A program made the position numbers and the translations under genes. A stretch of DNA of 40,172 nucleotides from Bacteroidota bacterium. GTDB lineage: Bacteria > Bacteroidota > Bacteroidia > Chitinophagales > Chitinophagaceae. Below, piece after piece: positions 24,575-33,664 of the stretch (position 1 is the stretch's first letter; every line of letters begins with the position of its first letter). Below the pieces are notes generated by a model that was not told where the DNA came from, made no database searches, and was given only the letters and a program-made list of their open reading frames with translations. The stretch covers positions 1-40,172 of the forward strand of contig JAFDYD010000030.1 in the NCBI GenBank assembly GCA_018267615.1, read 5' to 3'.

Positions 24575-25579
24575 GTGCTGTACGACTGGCTTTCACATAT
24601 CAACTTTGCATATCCTGCCTTCTTTCTGTTGTTTACTCTATTGCCATTCATGATATTTTGGTATATAAGAAAAGGCAAACAGCAAAGCGGAACGATCATC
24701 GTTTCTTCCGTAAAAAGTTTTAAGAACAGCGGGTCGTGGAGAAGAACATTTCGTCACGCATTATTTGTATTCAGATTGATTGCAATCATATGCCTGATTG
24801 TTGCGCTGGCCCGCCCTCAATTCAAAAATGAAGAGCGATTGACGAATGGGGAAGGTATCGATATCGTGCTGTGTCTCGATATCAGTGGTAGCATGCTTGC
24901 ACAGGATTTTACGCCGAATAGAATGGAAGCTGCAAAAAATGTTGCGTCGGAATTTATTGATAGCCGGCCTACGGATCGTATAGGACTTGTTATTTTTTCG
25001 GGTGAAAGTTTTACGATGTGTCCGCTTACAACAGATCGTTCTGTATTAAAAACACAATTGTTCAATGTGCAAAGTGGTTTATTGGAAGATGGTACCGCAA
25101 TTGGTTCGGGATTGGCGACCGGTGTGGAACGCCTGCGATCCTCACAATCCAAGAGTAAAGTAATTATTCTTTTGACGGACGGGGAAAATAATGGCGGACT
25201 TATTGATCCCAACACGGCAAAAGAAATTGCGAAATCGCAGAAGGTCCGGGTTTATACAGTGGGTGTTGGAACCGAAGGTTTCGCGAGTGTGCCGATACAA
25301 ACGCCCAGCGGAGTAATTATGCAGCGTGAAAAAGTGAGTATCGATGAAAAATTGTTGACGCAAATTGCCAATGAAACAGGAGGAAAATATTTTCGTGCAA
25401 AAGATAATGAAAGTCTGAGTGCGATTTACAAAGAGATTGACAAAATGGAAAAATCAAAGATCCAGATCTCCACGTATACAAAATACAGCGAACAATTTTT
25501 CCCATTAGCGCTGATCGCAGCCATATTGTTGATACTGGAATATGTTTTGCGTTTCACTATTTTCCGTAAGTTTCCATAA
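24575..25579 (+). CDS. batA: BatA-like von Willebrand A domain membrane protein (GTG start)
   Basis: A 334-residue protein with two N-terminal membrane helices (about 13-31 and 62-80), a VWA domain (about 95-285) with an intact MIDAS (Asp102, Ser104, Ser106 in LDISGSM) and a C-terminal membrane helix. This is the BatA layout. The start is GTG immediately after the upstream TAA. BatA is part of the Bacteroides aerotolerance operon; the molecular role is not settled. BatB, BatC and BatE do not follow: rsgA begins 29 nt later. Confidence 0.88.
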   Translation: MLYDWLSHINFAYPAFFLLFTLLPFMIFWYIRKGKQQSGTIIVSSVKSFKNSGSWRRTFRHALFVFRLIAIICLIVALARPQFKNEERLTNGEGIDIVLCLDISGSMLAQDFTPNRMEAAKNVASEFIDSRPTDRIGLVIFSGESFTMCPLTTDRSVLKTQLFNVQSGLLEDGTAIGSGLATGVERLRSSQSKSKVIILLTDGENNGGLIDPNTAKEIAKSQKVRVYTVGVGTEGFASVPIQTPSGVIMQREKVSIDEKLLTQIANETGGKYFRAKDNESLSAIYKEIDKMEKSKIQISTYTKYSEQFFPLALIAAILLILEYVLRFTIFRKFP

Positions 25580-25608
25580 TATTCCAAAGGCATTCATAAA
25601 AAATAAGA

Positions 25609-26535
25609 TTGAAAGCGAAAGTTTATAAATCAACTGGTAGCTGGTATGTTGTTAAAACATCTTCCGGAGAAGTGTGGAATGCAAGAATGAAGGGCATTTT
25701 CAAAATTGACGGCATTACTTCAACCAACCCAGTTGCTGTCGGCGACAATGTGGAAATTGAAATAGAAAATGATGTCGAGCGAACTGCAATCATTCATGCG
25801 ATTGATGATAGAAAAAATTATATCAACCGGCAATCGCCCTCACAAAAAATGCATCATCATATTATTGCCGCGAATATTGATCAATCATTATTGATTGCGA
25901 CATTAAAGGAACCAAAAACATCACAGGGATTTATTGATCGATTTCTTGTTGCATGCGAGGCATATCATGTTCCGGCAATTTTGGTTTTAAATAAAGCTGA
26001 TCTGTACAGGAAAAAAGAAATGGATAAGTATGAAGAATGGAAAAAGATGTATGAAGAAATCGGTTATACTGTGATTTTAGCGAGTATCGTTCAGCAGACA
26101 GGTATTGAGGAAATCAAAGAAAAGCTTCATAACAAGGTGACGTTATTAAGCGGACATTCGGGAGTAGGGAAATCTTCTTTTATCAATTCAATTTTTTCCG
26201 GCCTGCAATTAAAGACGCAGGATGTGAGTGGATGGAGCGGTAAGGGCATGCATACAACAACATTTGCCGAAATGTATGATCTGGAATTCGGCGGACAAAT
26301 CATTGATACGCCCGGCATACGTGAATTCGGGCTTGTTGATATTTCGAAGCAAGAACTCTCACACTATTTTCCAGAAATGCGCAACCGATTACAGGATTGT
26401 CAGTTCAATAATTGCCAGCATATCAATGAGCCGGGTTGTGCCATAAAAAAAGCCCTCGTAGAGGGCGAAATTTATGAAGATCGTTACATCAGTTATCTCA
26501 AAATACTGGACACTATTGAAGAGAATGCTTACTAA
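25609..26535 (+). CDS. rsgA: Ribosome small-subunit-dependent GTPase RsgA (TTG start)
   Basis: A 308-residue circularly permuted GTPase. An N-terminal OB fold (1-70) precedes G4 NKAD (128-131), G1 GHSGVGKSS (182-190) and G3 DTPG (233-236); the zinc site is Cys264, Cys269, His271 and Cys277. It helps the final maturation of the 30S subunit. The only plausible start is TTG at 25609, 29 nt after batA. Within the coding sequence, the codons for KKALVEGE form an intrinsic terminator for the opposite strand (26444-26466). Confidence 0.95.
   Translation: MKAKVYKSTGSWYVVKTSSGEVWNARMKGIFKIDGITSTNPVAVGDNVEIEIENDVERTAIIHAIDDRKNYINRQSPSQKMHHHIIAANIDQSLLIATLKEPKTSQGFIDRFLVACEAYHVPAILVLNKADLYRKKEMDKYEEWKKMYEEIGYTVILASIVQQTGIEEIKEKLHNKVTLLSGHSGVGKSSFINSIFSGLQLKTQDVSGWSGKGMHTTTFAEMYDLEFGGQIIDTPGIREFGLVDISKQELSHYFPEMRNRLQDCQFNNCQHINEPGCAIKKALVEGEIYEDRYISYLKILDTIEENAY
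26444..26466 (-). terminator. Intrinsic terminator on the minus strand inside rsgA
   Basis: GCCCTC and GAGGGC (26452-26457 with 26461-26466) pair around a 3-nt loop. On the minus strand the stem is followed by seven T residues and further A/T bases. It lies 66 nt beyond the stop of the minus-strand gene at 26532-26864 and would end its transcript within rsgA. On the plus strand there is no T-tract. Confidence 0.75.
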
Positions 26536-26864
26536 GACATATATTTTCTAGCAGCATTGATCATCAGCTTGCTTTCCAGGAATTTTGCAACTTCCACAAC
26601 AGCATCATTATCTTTTCTTGGAGCTTCTCTGAACTTTCTCGGATAAATTGAAATGCCTGTATAGATATTATAATGCAAGGTGAGAATATGCCCCTTGAAA
26701 ATAAAATCCCACATCAGGGAATCAAAATCATCCGTTTTTTGTGTGAAGCGAATATCCAGATCATCAGAAAGAATATTGGCCACTTCGTAGAATCTTTTGA
26801 GGCCGCAATCGTCGTCGATAACGGCTTCTGTGCAGCCGAAATCTGTGCGTAAAGTAAGGCTCAT
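26532..26864 (-). CDS. Conserved hypothetical protein (110 aa)
   Basis: A soluble 110-residue protein that I do not recognise. It is acidic in the first half (DDDCGLKRF, LSDDLDIRF), then has a beta-rich centre (ILTLHYNIYTGISIYP) and a basic helical tail. No signal peptide or membrane segment is seen. It overlaps the rsgA stop tail-to-tail by 4 nt and is preceded 37 nt upstream by a small lipoprotein gene on the same strand. A good terminator for this transcript lies inside rsgA. Codon use and the dedicated terminator support a real gene. Confidence 0.75.
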   Translation of the reverse strand: MSLTLRTDFGCTEAVIDDDCGLKRFYEVANILSDDLDIRFTQKTDDFDSLMWDFIFKGHILTLHYNIYTGISIYPRKFREAPRKDNDAVVEVAKFLESKLMINAARKYMS

Positions 26865-26901
26865 AATGTACGGATTTAGGTTTATAATAGAATACGAATA
26901 A

Positions 26902-27078
26902 TTATGCTTTGAACTTAGGCGCTTTTGGCACTTTTTCGCCGCTCAATATCCTTTCCGCACCCACATTTTTTCCGTTACTGGGGCAGCCATACTTCGGTCT
27001 GAAAACACTACAGGAAACAGCACAGTTGCAAATCACTGCTAATAAGAGAAAGAAGAATATGGTTTTACCTTGTTTCAT
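26902..27078 (-). CDS. Small predicted lipoprotein (58 aa), probably in an operon with the 110-aa gene
   Basis: A 58-codon gene. A lysine-containing start, a hydrophobic core (TIFFFLLLAVICNC) and the lipobox AVSC with lipidated Cys23 precede a 36-residue basic mature peptide containing YGCPSNGKNVGAERIL. The Gly-Cys-Pro-Ser-Asn-Gly-Lys-Asn-Val-Gly-Ala-Glu pattern is one I associate with small Bacteroidota lipoproteins. It runs 37 nt upstream of the 110-residue gene, same strand. A plus-strand frame over the same bases (26909-27364) is judged to be its shadow. Confidence 0.72.
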   Translation of the reverse strand: MKQGKTIFFFLLLAVICNCAVSCSVFRPKYGCPSNGKNVGAERILSGEKVPKAPKFKA

Positions 27079-27209
27079 GGATACTGAATTAAAACGATTT
27101 AAACCTACAAATATTTTCCAAAAGATGCAACTGGCTGGTCAAATTATCGATGAAACGCTCAAAAATGACGATGTTTGGTCTCATTCATTGCGCTCCCTCG
27201 CTCCCGATG

Positions 27210-27408
27210 CCCTCACCCTCGTTCCCTCTCCTGAAGGAGAGGGATGCCTAATATCGGATATACTTGATCATCAGTATCAGCGCAGTAAGAATATTACTGA
27301 TATACTCACCCAACAAATCAGTGGATTAAAAGATAATAGCTATAAAGCGTGCATCAAATTTTGAAGTTGGGCATCCCTCTCCTTCAGGAGAGGGAAAGAG
27401 GGTGAGGG
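27210..27408. repeat. Inverted-repeat element with GGAGAGGG hairpins (MITE- or REPIN-like)
   Basis: The 39-nt arms (27210-27248 and 27370-27408) match as reverse complements with a single mismatch and enclose 121 nt. Each arm contains its own perfect hairpin CCCTCTCC-TGAA-GGAGAGGG or its complement. Weaker similarity continues outside the arms. Hairpin-bearing inverted arms around a short spacer resemble a REPIN or a small non-autonomous element. It lies between the small lipoprotein and the carbonic-anhydrase-like gene and has no T-tract. Confidence 0.82.
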
Positions 27409-27439
27409 GGATGGCGAGGTAGAGACCGTGAAGCCAAAA

Positions 27440-27955
27440 TCAGCTCTTAAACCAGCTCGCATAATGAATATAATTATTGGCTATACGCTCAATCTGTCCG
27501 CTGATTAAATCCTGTGGAATATCTTTTATTTTTTTTGCAGGCACACCACCGTAAATAACTCCCGATTCAATTTTCGTTCCTTCGAGTACAACCGCACCTG
27601 CAGCAATAATAGAATTGCTTCCGATTTCTGCATCATCCATTACTATCGCTCCCATTCCGATCAATACACTGTCATGCACAATGCAGCCATGCACAATTGC
27701 ATTGTGGCCGATAGAAACATTATTACCGATTACAGTTTTTGCTTTTTGATAAGTACAATGTATAATACATCCATCCTGGATATTTACTTTATTGCCAATG
27801 CGAATGCTGTTGACATCTCCACGAACTACCGCATTAAACCACACGCTGCAATCATCACCCATAATCACATCTCCCACGATGGTTGCATTGGGCGCGACAT
27901 AACAATTATTACCCATCTTCGGAGATACATTATTTACAGGAAGGATTACAGGCAT
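27440..27955 (-). CDS. Gamma-carbonic-anhydrase-like hexapeptide-repeat protein
   Basis: A 171-residue left-handed beta-helix protein. Hexapeptide repeats run from about residue 20 to 130, and the three potential zinc ligands of the gamma-CA family are in place (His66, His84, His89). The C-terminal helix has the usual position. Relatives include YrdA and PaaY, for which carbonic anhydrase activity is only sometimes shown. It is monocistronic. An acyltransferase role is less likely given the His triad. Confidence 0.88.
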   Translation of the reverse strand: MPVILPVNNVSPKMGNNCYVAPNATIVGDVIMGDDCSVWFNAVVRGDVNSIRIGNKVNIQDGCIIHCTYQKAKTVIGNNVSIGHNAIVHGCIVHDSVLIGMGAIVMDDAEIGSNSIIAAGAVVLEGTKIESGVIYGGVPAKKIKDIPQDLISGQIERIANNYIHYASWFKS

Positions 27956-28045
27956 ACAATAAATTTATAGATGATGAAATGATGAAGTATCTACCTTCGT
28001 AGCTATACAAATTTAACAATTATCACTACTTGAAGATTATCTGGT

Positions 28046-29224
28046 ATGAATCAGCGGGAATTATTTTTTAGACATGTCGCACAAACTTCTCACGCGCCAC
28101 TGGGATTGGAAATTATTCGTGCGGAAGGAGTTGATTTGTACGATATGCATGGAAAAAAATACACAGACCTCATCGGTGGCATCAGTGTTTGTAATACCGG
28201 TCATCGCCACCCGAAAATTGTAGAAGCAATCAAAGAACAAGCAGATAAATATCTGCATCTGCTCGTGTATGGTGAATTTATTCAATCACCACAAGTGCAA
28301 TATGCGACTTTGCTTGCAAAACATCTTCCGCCTTCACTAAACTCGGTTTATTTTACAAATTCCGGGACAGAAGCTACAGAAGGAGCAATGAAACTCGCTA
28401 AGCGTATTACGGGAAGATCAAATATGGTTGCTTTCAAACAATCTTATCATGGTTCTACGCAAGGTTCATTGAGCCTGATGGGTGATGAATATTGGAGAAA
28501 TGCATTTCGTCCTTTATTACCCGGAATATTACATGCATCATTCAACGATATGTCGTCGCTGGATCTCATTGACAACAACACGGCTTGCGTAATTGTCGAA
28601 ACAATACAAGCGGAACGGGGAGTGAATGCGGGACAACAATCATGGCTACAGGCTCTGCAACAAAAATGCAATACATCAGGCACTTTATTGATCGTTGATG
28701 AAATTCAAACGGGTTTTGGCAGAACCGGATCACTATGGAATTTTCAACAGATGGATATTACGCCGGATATTCTTTTGCTTGGAAAAGCGTTGGGTGGTGG
28801 AATGCCGCTTGGTGCATTTATCGCAGACAAGATAATGATGTCTGCATTGGCAGAAGCACCAGTGTTGGGACATATCACAACTTTTGGTGGTCATCCTGTG
28901 TGTTGTGCAGCAGGCATGGCATCATTAAATATTTTATTGAAAGAAAATTGGATTCAAGAAGTTTTTGAAAAAGAAAAATGTTTCAAAAAATTATTGGTTC
29001 ATCCAAAAATAAAATCAGTTCGTTCCGCCGGTTTGTTGATCGCAATTGAATTTGAAAATTTCGAAACCAATAAAAAAATTATTGATAACTGCATTGAACA
29101 TGGAGTATTGACAGACTGGTTCCTATTCGCCCCACATTGTATGCGCATCGCTCCACCGCTAACCATTTCAATGTCAGAAATTGAAAAGGCAAGTGAAATT
29201 ATTCTTGCGTCGTGTTCTGTTTGA
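28046..29224 (+). CDS. Class III PLP aminotransferase (ornithine/acetylornithine/GABA type)
   Basis: A 392-residue fold-type I transaminase. TNSGTEATEGAMKLAKR is the phosphate-binding loop, VDEIQTGFGRTG carries the PLP Asp, and LGKALGGGMPLG the Schiff-base Lys; TTFGGHPVCCAA follows. It differs clearly from argD at 3012-4160, with DEIQ instead of DSVQ and a different N-terminus, so it is not a recent duplicate. The substrate cannot be assigned; an omega-amino acid is typical for the class. It stands alone and is separated from the convergent glpF by palindrome H. Confidence 0.88.
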   Translation: MNQRELFFRHVAQTSHAPLGLEIIRAEGVDLYDMHGKKYTDLIGGISVCNTGHRHPKIVEAIKEQADKYLHLLVYGEFIQSPQVQYATLLAKHLPPSLNSVYFTNSGTEATEGAMKLAKRITGRSNMVAFKQSYHGSTQGSLSLMGDEYWRNAFRPLLPGILHASFNDMSSLDLIDNNTACVIVETIQAERGVNAGQQSWLQALQQKCNTSGTLLIVDEIQTGFGRTGSLWNFQQMDITPDILLLGKALGGGMPLGAFIADKIMMSALAEAPVLGHITTFGGHPVCCAAGMASLNILLKENWIQEVFEKEKCFKKLLVHPKIKSVRSAGLLIAIEFENFETNKKIIDNCIEHGVLTDWFLFAPHCMRIAPPLTISMSEIEKASEIILASCSV

Positions 29225-29234
29225 TCACTAATAG

Positions 29235-29339
29235 AAATATTCAATAATCAACACTCAATATCCAATGCTCAAGTGCGGATCATGGTCTTTATCTTTTACA
29301 CTTGAGTATTGAATATTGAGTGTTGATTATTGAATATTT
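29235..29339. repeat. Heptad palindrome H (TATTCAA words) between convergent genes
   Basis: Two 41-nt arms (29235-29275 and 29299-29339) match as reverse complements at 39 of 41 positions. In the left arm CAA recurs every 7 nt five times; in the right arm TTGA recurs every 7 nt. The loop is 23 nt. It starts 10 nt after the aminotransferase stop and ends 3 nt before the glpF stop. It shares its vocabulary with palindrome J (33518-33632). Confidence 0.9.
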
Positions 29340-29342
29340 ATT

Positions 29343-30080
29343 CTACAAAGATTTAAATAACAAGGCCGCAATAATTCCTCCTATAATAGGCCCAACAACC
29401 GGCACCCATGCATATCCCCAGTCGCTATCTCTTTTTTGGGGGATCGGAAGAATGAAATGTGCAATGCGCGGACCAAGATCTCTCGCAGGATTGATCGCAT
29501 AGCCTGTCGGACCGCCTAATGATAAGCCGATTCCGAGAACAAGTAAGGCAACTGGCAAAGCGCCGATGGATCCGAGACCGATTATTCCATCTCTTTCATT
29601 GATATTAATTGTCGGAACATTTCCGATGAGAAACAAAACGCCAAAAATCAATACGAATGTGGCGATGATTTCCGTCAACAGGTTATTGAAAGAACTTCTG
29701 ATAGCAGGAGCCGTACAGAAAACACCAAGCTTTGTATCGCCATCTTTTGTTTCATTAAAATGTTGGCGATAGGCGATCCACACTACGGTAGCGCCGATGA
29801 TCGCGCCCAACATTTGCGCTGCGATGTATGTAGGTACTTTTGCCCATTCGAATTTGCCCGCTGCAGCCAAACCGATGGTCACTGCAGGATTCAAATGCGC
29901 AGAGCTGTATGGCGATGAAATAAAAACAGCAACATACACGGCCATCGCCCAGCCAAAACCAACAACGATCAATCCGCTATTATTGCCTTTGGTTTTATTC
30001 AATGCAATATTGGCGACTACTCCGTCACCTAAAATGATAAGAATGGCCGTTCCGATTAATTCTCCAAAAAAGGGGCTCAT
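29343..30080 (-). CDS. glpF: Glycerol facilitator / aquaglyceroporin
   Basis: A 245-residue six-helix channel of the MIP family. The two NPA boxes are HLNPAVT and YAINPARD; the Asp after the second NPA box marks glycerol facilitators rather than water-only aquaporins. Helices follow the expected duplicated 3+3 pattern. The frame is open to 30116, but MSPFFGELIG at 30080 places the first helix normally and is preferred. It is the last of the glp genes, 96 nt after glpD. Confidence 0.92.
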   Translation of the reverse strand: MSPFFGELIGTAILIILGDGVVANIALNKTKGNNSGLIVVGFGWAMAVYVAVFISSPYSSAHLNPAVTIGLAAAGKFEWAKVPTYIAAQMLGAIIGATVVWIAYRQHFNETKDGDTKLGVFCTAPAIRSSFNNLLTEIIATFVLIFGVLFLIGNVPTININERDGIIGLGSIGALPVALLVLGIGLSLGGPTGYAINPARDLGPRIAHFILPIPQKRDSDWGYAWVPVVGPIIGGIIAALLFKSL

Positions 30081-30176
30081 AGTTGATTGTTTTATGATGA
30101 ATGATATAAGAGGCAATCGTTAGTATTAATGGCGAATATGGACCAACTCAAATCACTCCCTAATTATCATTCGTCA

Positions 30177-31751
30177 TTAGTTTCCTGAAGACAAATAATT
30201 TTTCGCCAATTCTTGAAATGCATTTACCTGTTCATCCTGCCATTGCTGATCCTTGTTCATCTCACTTGCCATGAGTTGAGCAACAACAGTTGCTGATTCA
30301 ATCGCCGCTTGCGCATCGAGCAATAGGGCTCTTGTCCTTCTTGTCAATGCATCTTCAACGGTCATACACATCTCCTGGTTTACGGCCCAAACAATTTCTG
30401 CTTTAATGTAAGGAAGATCTTTATGCAATAATTCTCCAAGCGCATTGTTATTTTTTATTAATGATTTAATCTGTTCTTCATCTGTTCCATAATAATATAA
30501 AGGCTTGTTGAAATCTGTAACTTCTTTCGCAGCGTGAATTCTTAAATCATTCGTAACACATTTTTTATTGTCGAGATTATTTTTTTGAATGGCGGTATTG
30601 ATCACATCTTCGGCCATGCGCCTATAGGTTGTCCATTTGCCTCCTGTCACACTGATAAGACCCGTATCCGAAACGGTGATCAGGTGATCTCTCGAAAGTT
30701 CAGCAGTTTTTTTGCTGTCTGCTTTCACGAGTGGGCGCAATCCTGCAAATGTGCTTCGTATATCCTTGCGCGTTGGAATCTTTGTAAGATATTTTCCGAT
30801 CTGTTGCAAAATGAAATCGACTTCTTCATGCATGGCAACGGGTTCGCGTAAAGTTTTGTCATCGTGTGCGTCCACCAGAGTATCTGTTGTACCAACAATA
30901 ATTTTATTATGCCATGGAACTGCAAACAGAACACGCCCATCATCAGTATGCGGAACAAGAATTGCTGTATCGCCGGGAAGAAAGGATCTATCCAAAACAA
31001 TATGTGCACCCTGGCTTGGAGCGATAATATTTTCAGCAGATGGATTATCCATTTTTAATATCAGATCTGTAAATACGCCCGTTGCATTGATAACTACTTT
31101 CGCATTGATTTCGTATTTTTTTTTATTCAGCGTATCTTCTGTATAAACACCCGCGATCTTTTTATTTTTTTTGATAAGTCCCGTCACCTTAAAATAGTTG
31201 AGCATTGTAGCGCCTTCATCTGAAGCGGTCATGGCAAGATGTATCGCCAGGCGCGCATCATCGAATTGACCATCGTGATATACAACTCCGCCACGCAAAC
31301 CTTCTGCGCCGAGCGTAGGAGCGAGCTCAAGGGTTTCTTCTTTTGATAAGAGTTGGGAAGATCCGAGTCCGAGCCGTCCCGCCATCCAATCATATACTTT
31401 CAAACCAATTCCGTAAAATGCTCCTTCCCACCATTTATAATTCGGAACAATAAATTTTTGATTTTTGACAAGATGAGGTGCGTTTTGTTTGAGCATTCCA
31501 CGTTCGTGCAATGCTTCCATGACCAGTTTGATATTTCCTTGTTGCAGATATCTCACGCCACCATGAACCAGTTTTGTTGATCTCGAAGATGTTCCTTTTG
31601 CGAAATCATATTGTTCAAGTAAAATGGTTTTAAATCCTCTTGATGCAGCATCCACTGCTGTACCCAATCCGGTAGCGCCACCGCCAATAATACATATATC
31701 CCATTCGCCCGCATTCGCCTCCAACTGCTCTATCATATTCCGCCGAATCAT
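30177..31751 (-). CDS. glpD: Aerobic glycerol-3-phosphate dehydrogenase (FAD)
   Basis: A 524-residue FAD oxidoreductase from the preferred start. The dinucleotide loop CIIGGGATGLGTAVDAASRG lies at the N-terminus, followed by KGTSSRSTKLVHGGVRYL, typical of GlpD, and a C-terminal helical domain. It oxidises glycerol-3-phosphate to dihydroxyacetone phosphate and passes electrons to quinone at the membrane. The frame stays open to 31814, but that would run through the arm of palindrome I; the Met at 31751 (MIRRNMIEQ) or 31736 is more credible. Confidence 0.95.
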   Translation of the reverse strand: MIRRNMIEQLEANAGEWDICIIGGGATGLGTAVDAASRGFKTILLEQYDFAKGTSSRSTKLVHGGVRYLQQGNIKLVMEALHERGMLKQNAPHLVKNQKFIVPNYKWWEGAFYGIGLKVYDWMAGRLGLGSSQLLSKEETLELAPTLGAEGLRGGVVYHDGQFDDARLAIHLAMTASDEGATMLNYFKVTGLIKKNKKIAGVYTEDTLNKKKYEINAKVVINATGVFTDLILKMDNPSAENIIAPSQGAHIVLDRSFLPGDTAILVPHTDDGRVLFAVPWHNKIIVGTTDTLVDAHDDKTLREPVAMHEEVDFILQQIGKYLTKIPTRKDIRSTFAGLRPLVKADSKKTAELSRDHLITVSDTGLISVTGGKWTTYRRMAEDVINTAIQKNNLDNKKCVTNDLRIHAAKEVTDFNKPLYYYGTDEEQIKSLIKNNNALGELLHKDLPYIKAEIVWAVNQEMCMTVEDALTRRTRALLLDAQAAIESATVVAQLMASEMNKDQQWQDEQVNAFQELAKNYLSSGN

Positions 31752-31798
31752 GAAAATTATTTTAGTAGAAAAACACTGTTGAATAAGATTTTTTAATA

Positions 31799-31892
31799 AA
31801 GGCACGAGGTACAAGGTTCAAGGTACAAGGTTCAAGGTACAAGGCAGGCAATACCATGCACCTTGTACCTTGAACCTTGTGCCTTGTGCCTT
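31799..31892. repeat. Heptad palindrome I (GGTACAA/GGTTCAA words) between glpK and glpD
   Basis: Two 36-nt arms (31799-31834 and 31857-31892) match as reverse complements at 33 of 36 positions, with further repeat units in the loop. CAA recurs every 7 nt, alternating GGTACAA and GGTTCAA. It sits inside the glycerol gene cluster, 42 nt downstream of glpK and 47 nt upstream of the glpD start, so it would be part of any glpK-glpD mRNA. Confidence 0.9.
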
Positions 31893-31934
31893 CATCAAAA
31901 AATCTTACTCAATAATGAGGTTTTGAATTGATAA

Positions 31935-33470
<1,536 letters not shown>

Positions 33471-33517
33471 TTAAGGAAAATTTCTGACGTGAAGGTAGAA
33501 TGCAGACAGGCGAGAAT

Positions 33518-33632
33518 AAATATTCAATCCTGTGTTCAACAATCAATATTCAATGTTCAAGTCCAAAACTCGATCTTTCATTTCGAATGAAGATTTGAAC
33601 ATTGAATATTGATTGTTGAATATTGAATATTT
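33518..33632. repeat. Heptad palindrome J (TATTCAA/TTGAATA words) upstream of glpK
   Basis: The right arm (33595-33632) has TTGA every 7 nt five times. The left arm (33518-33560) is its reverse complement with a 5-nt insertion. The 34-nt loop contains a second small hairpin around TTTCATTTCGAATGAA. It lies between the DUF5686 gene and glpK on the minus strand. Vocabulary is shared with palindrome H. Confidence 0.88.
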
Positions 33633-33664
33633 CTTAACTCCACCAACCCCGTAAAATAATCGCT

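Noticed and set aside
26909..27364. Plus-strand open frame of 151 codons
   Set aside because: Its first third is antisense to a convincing small lipoprotein gene and its middle is the translation of a hairpin repeat arm (VPSPEGEG). A shorter frame from 27077 has a somewhat protein-like composition but no recognisable family.
31752..31814. N-terminal extension of GlpD to 31814
   Set aside because: The extra residues come from the arm of palindrome I and a spacer and precede the normal FAD-loop start; the Met at 31751 or 31736 fits the family.
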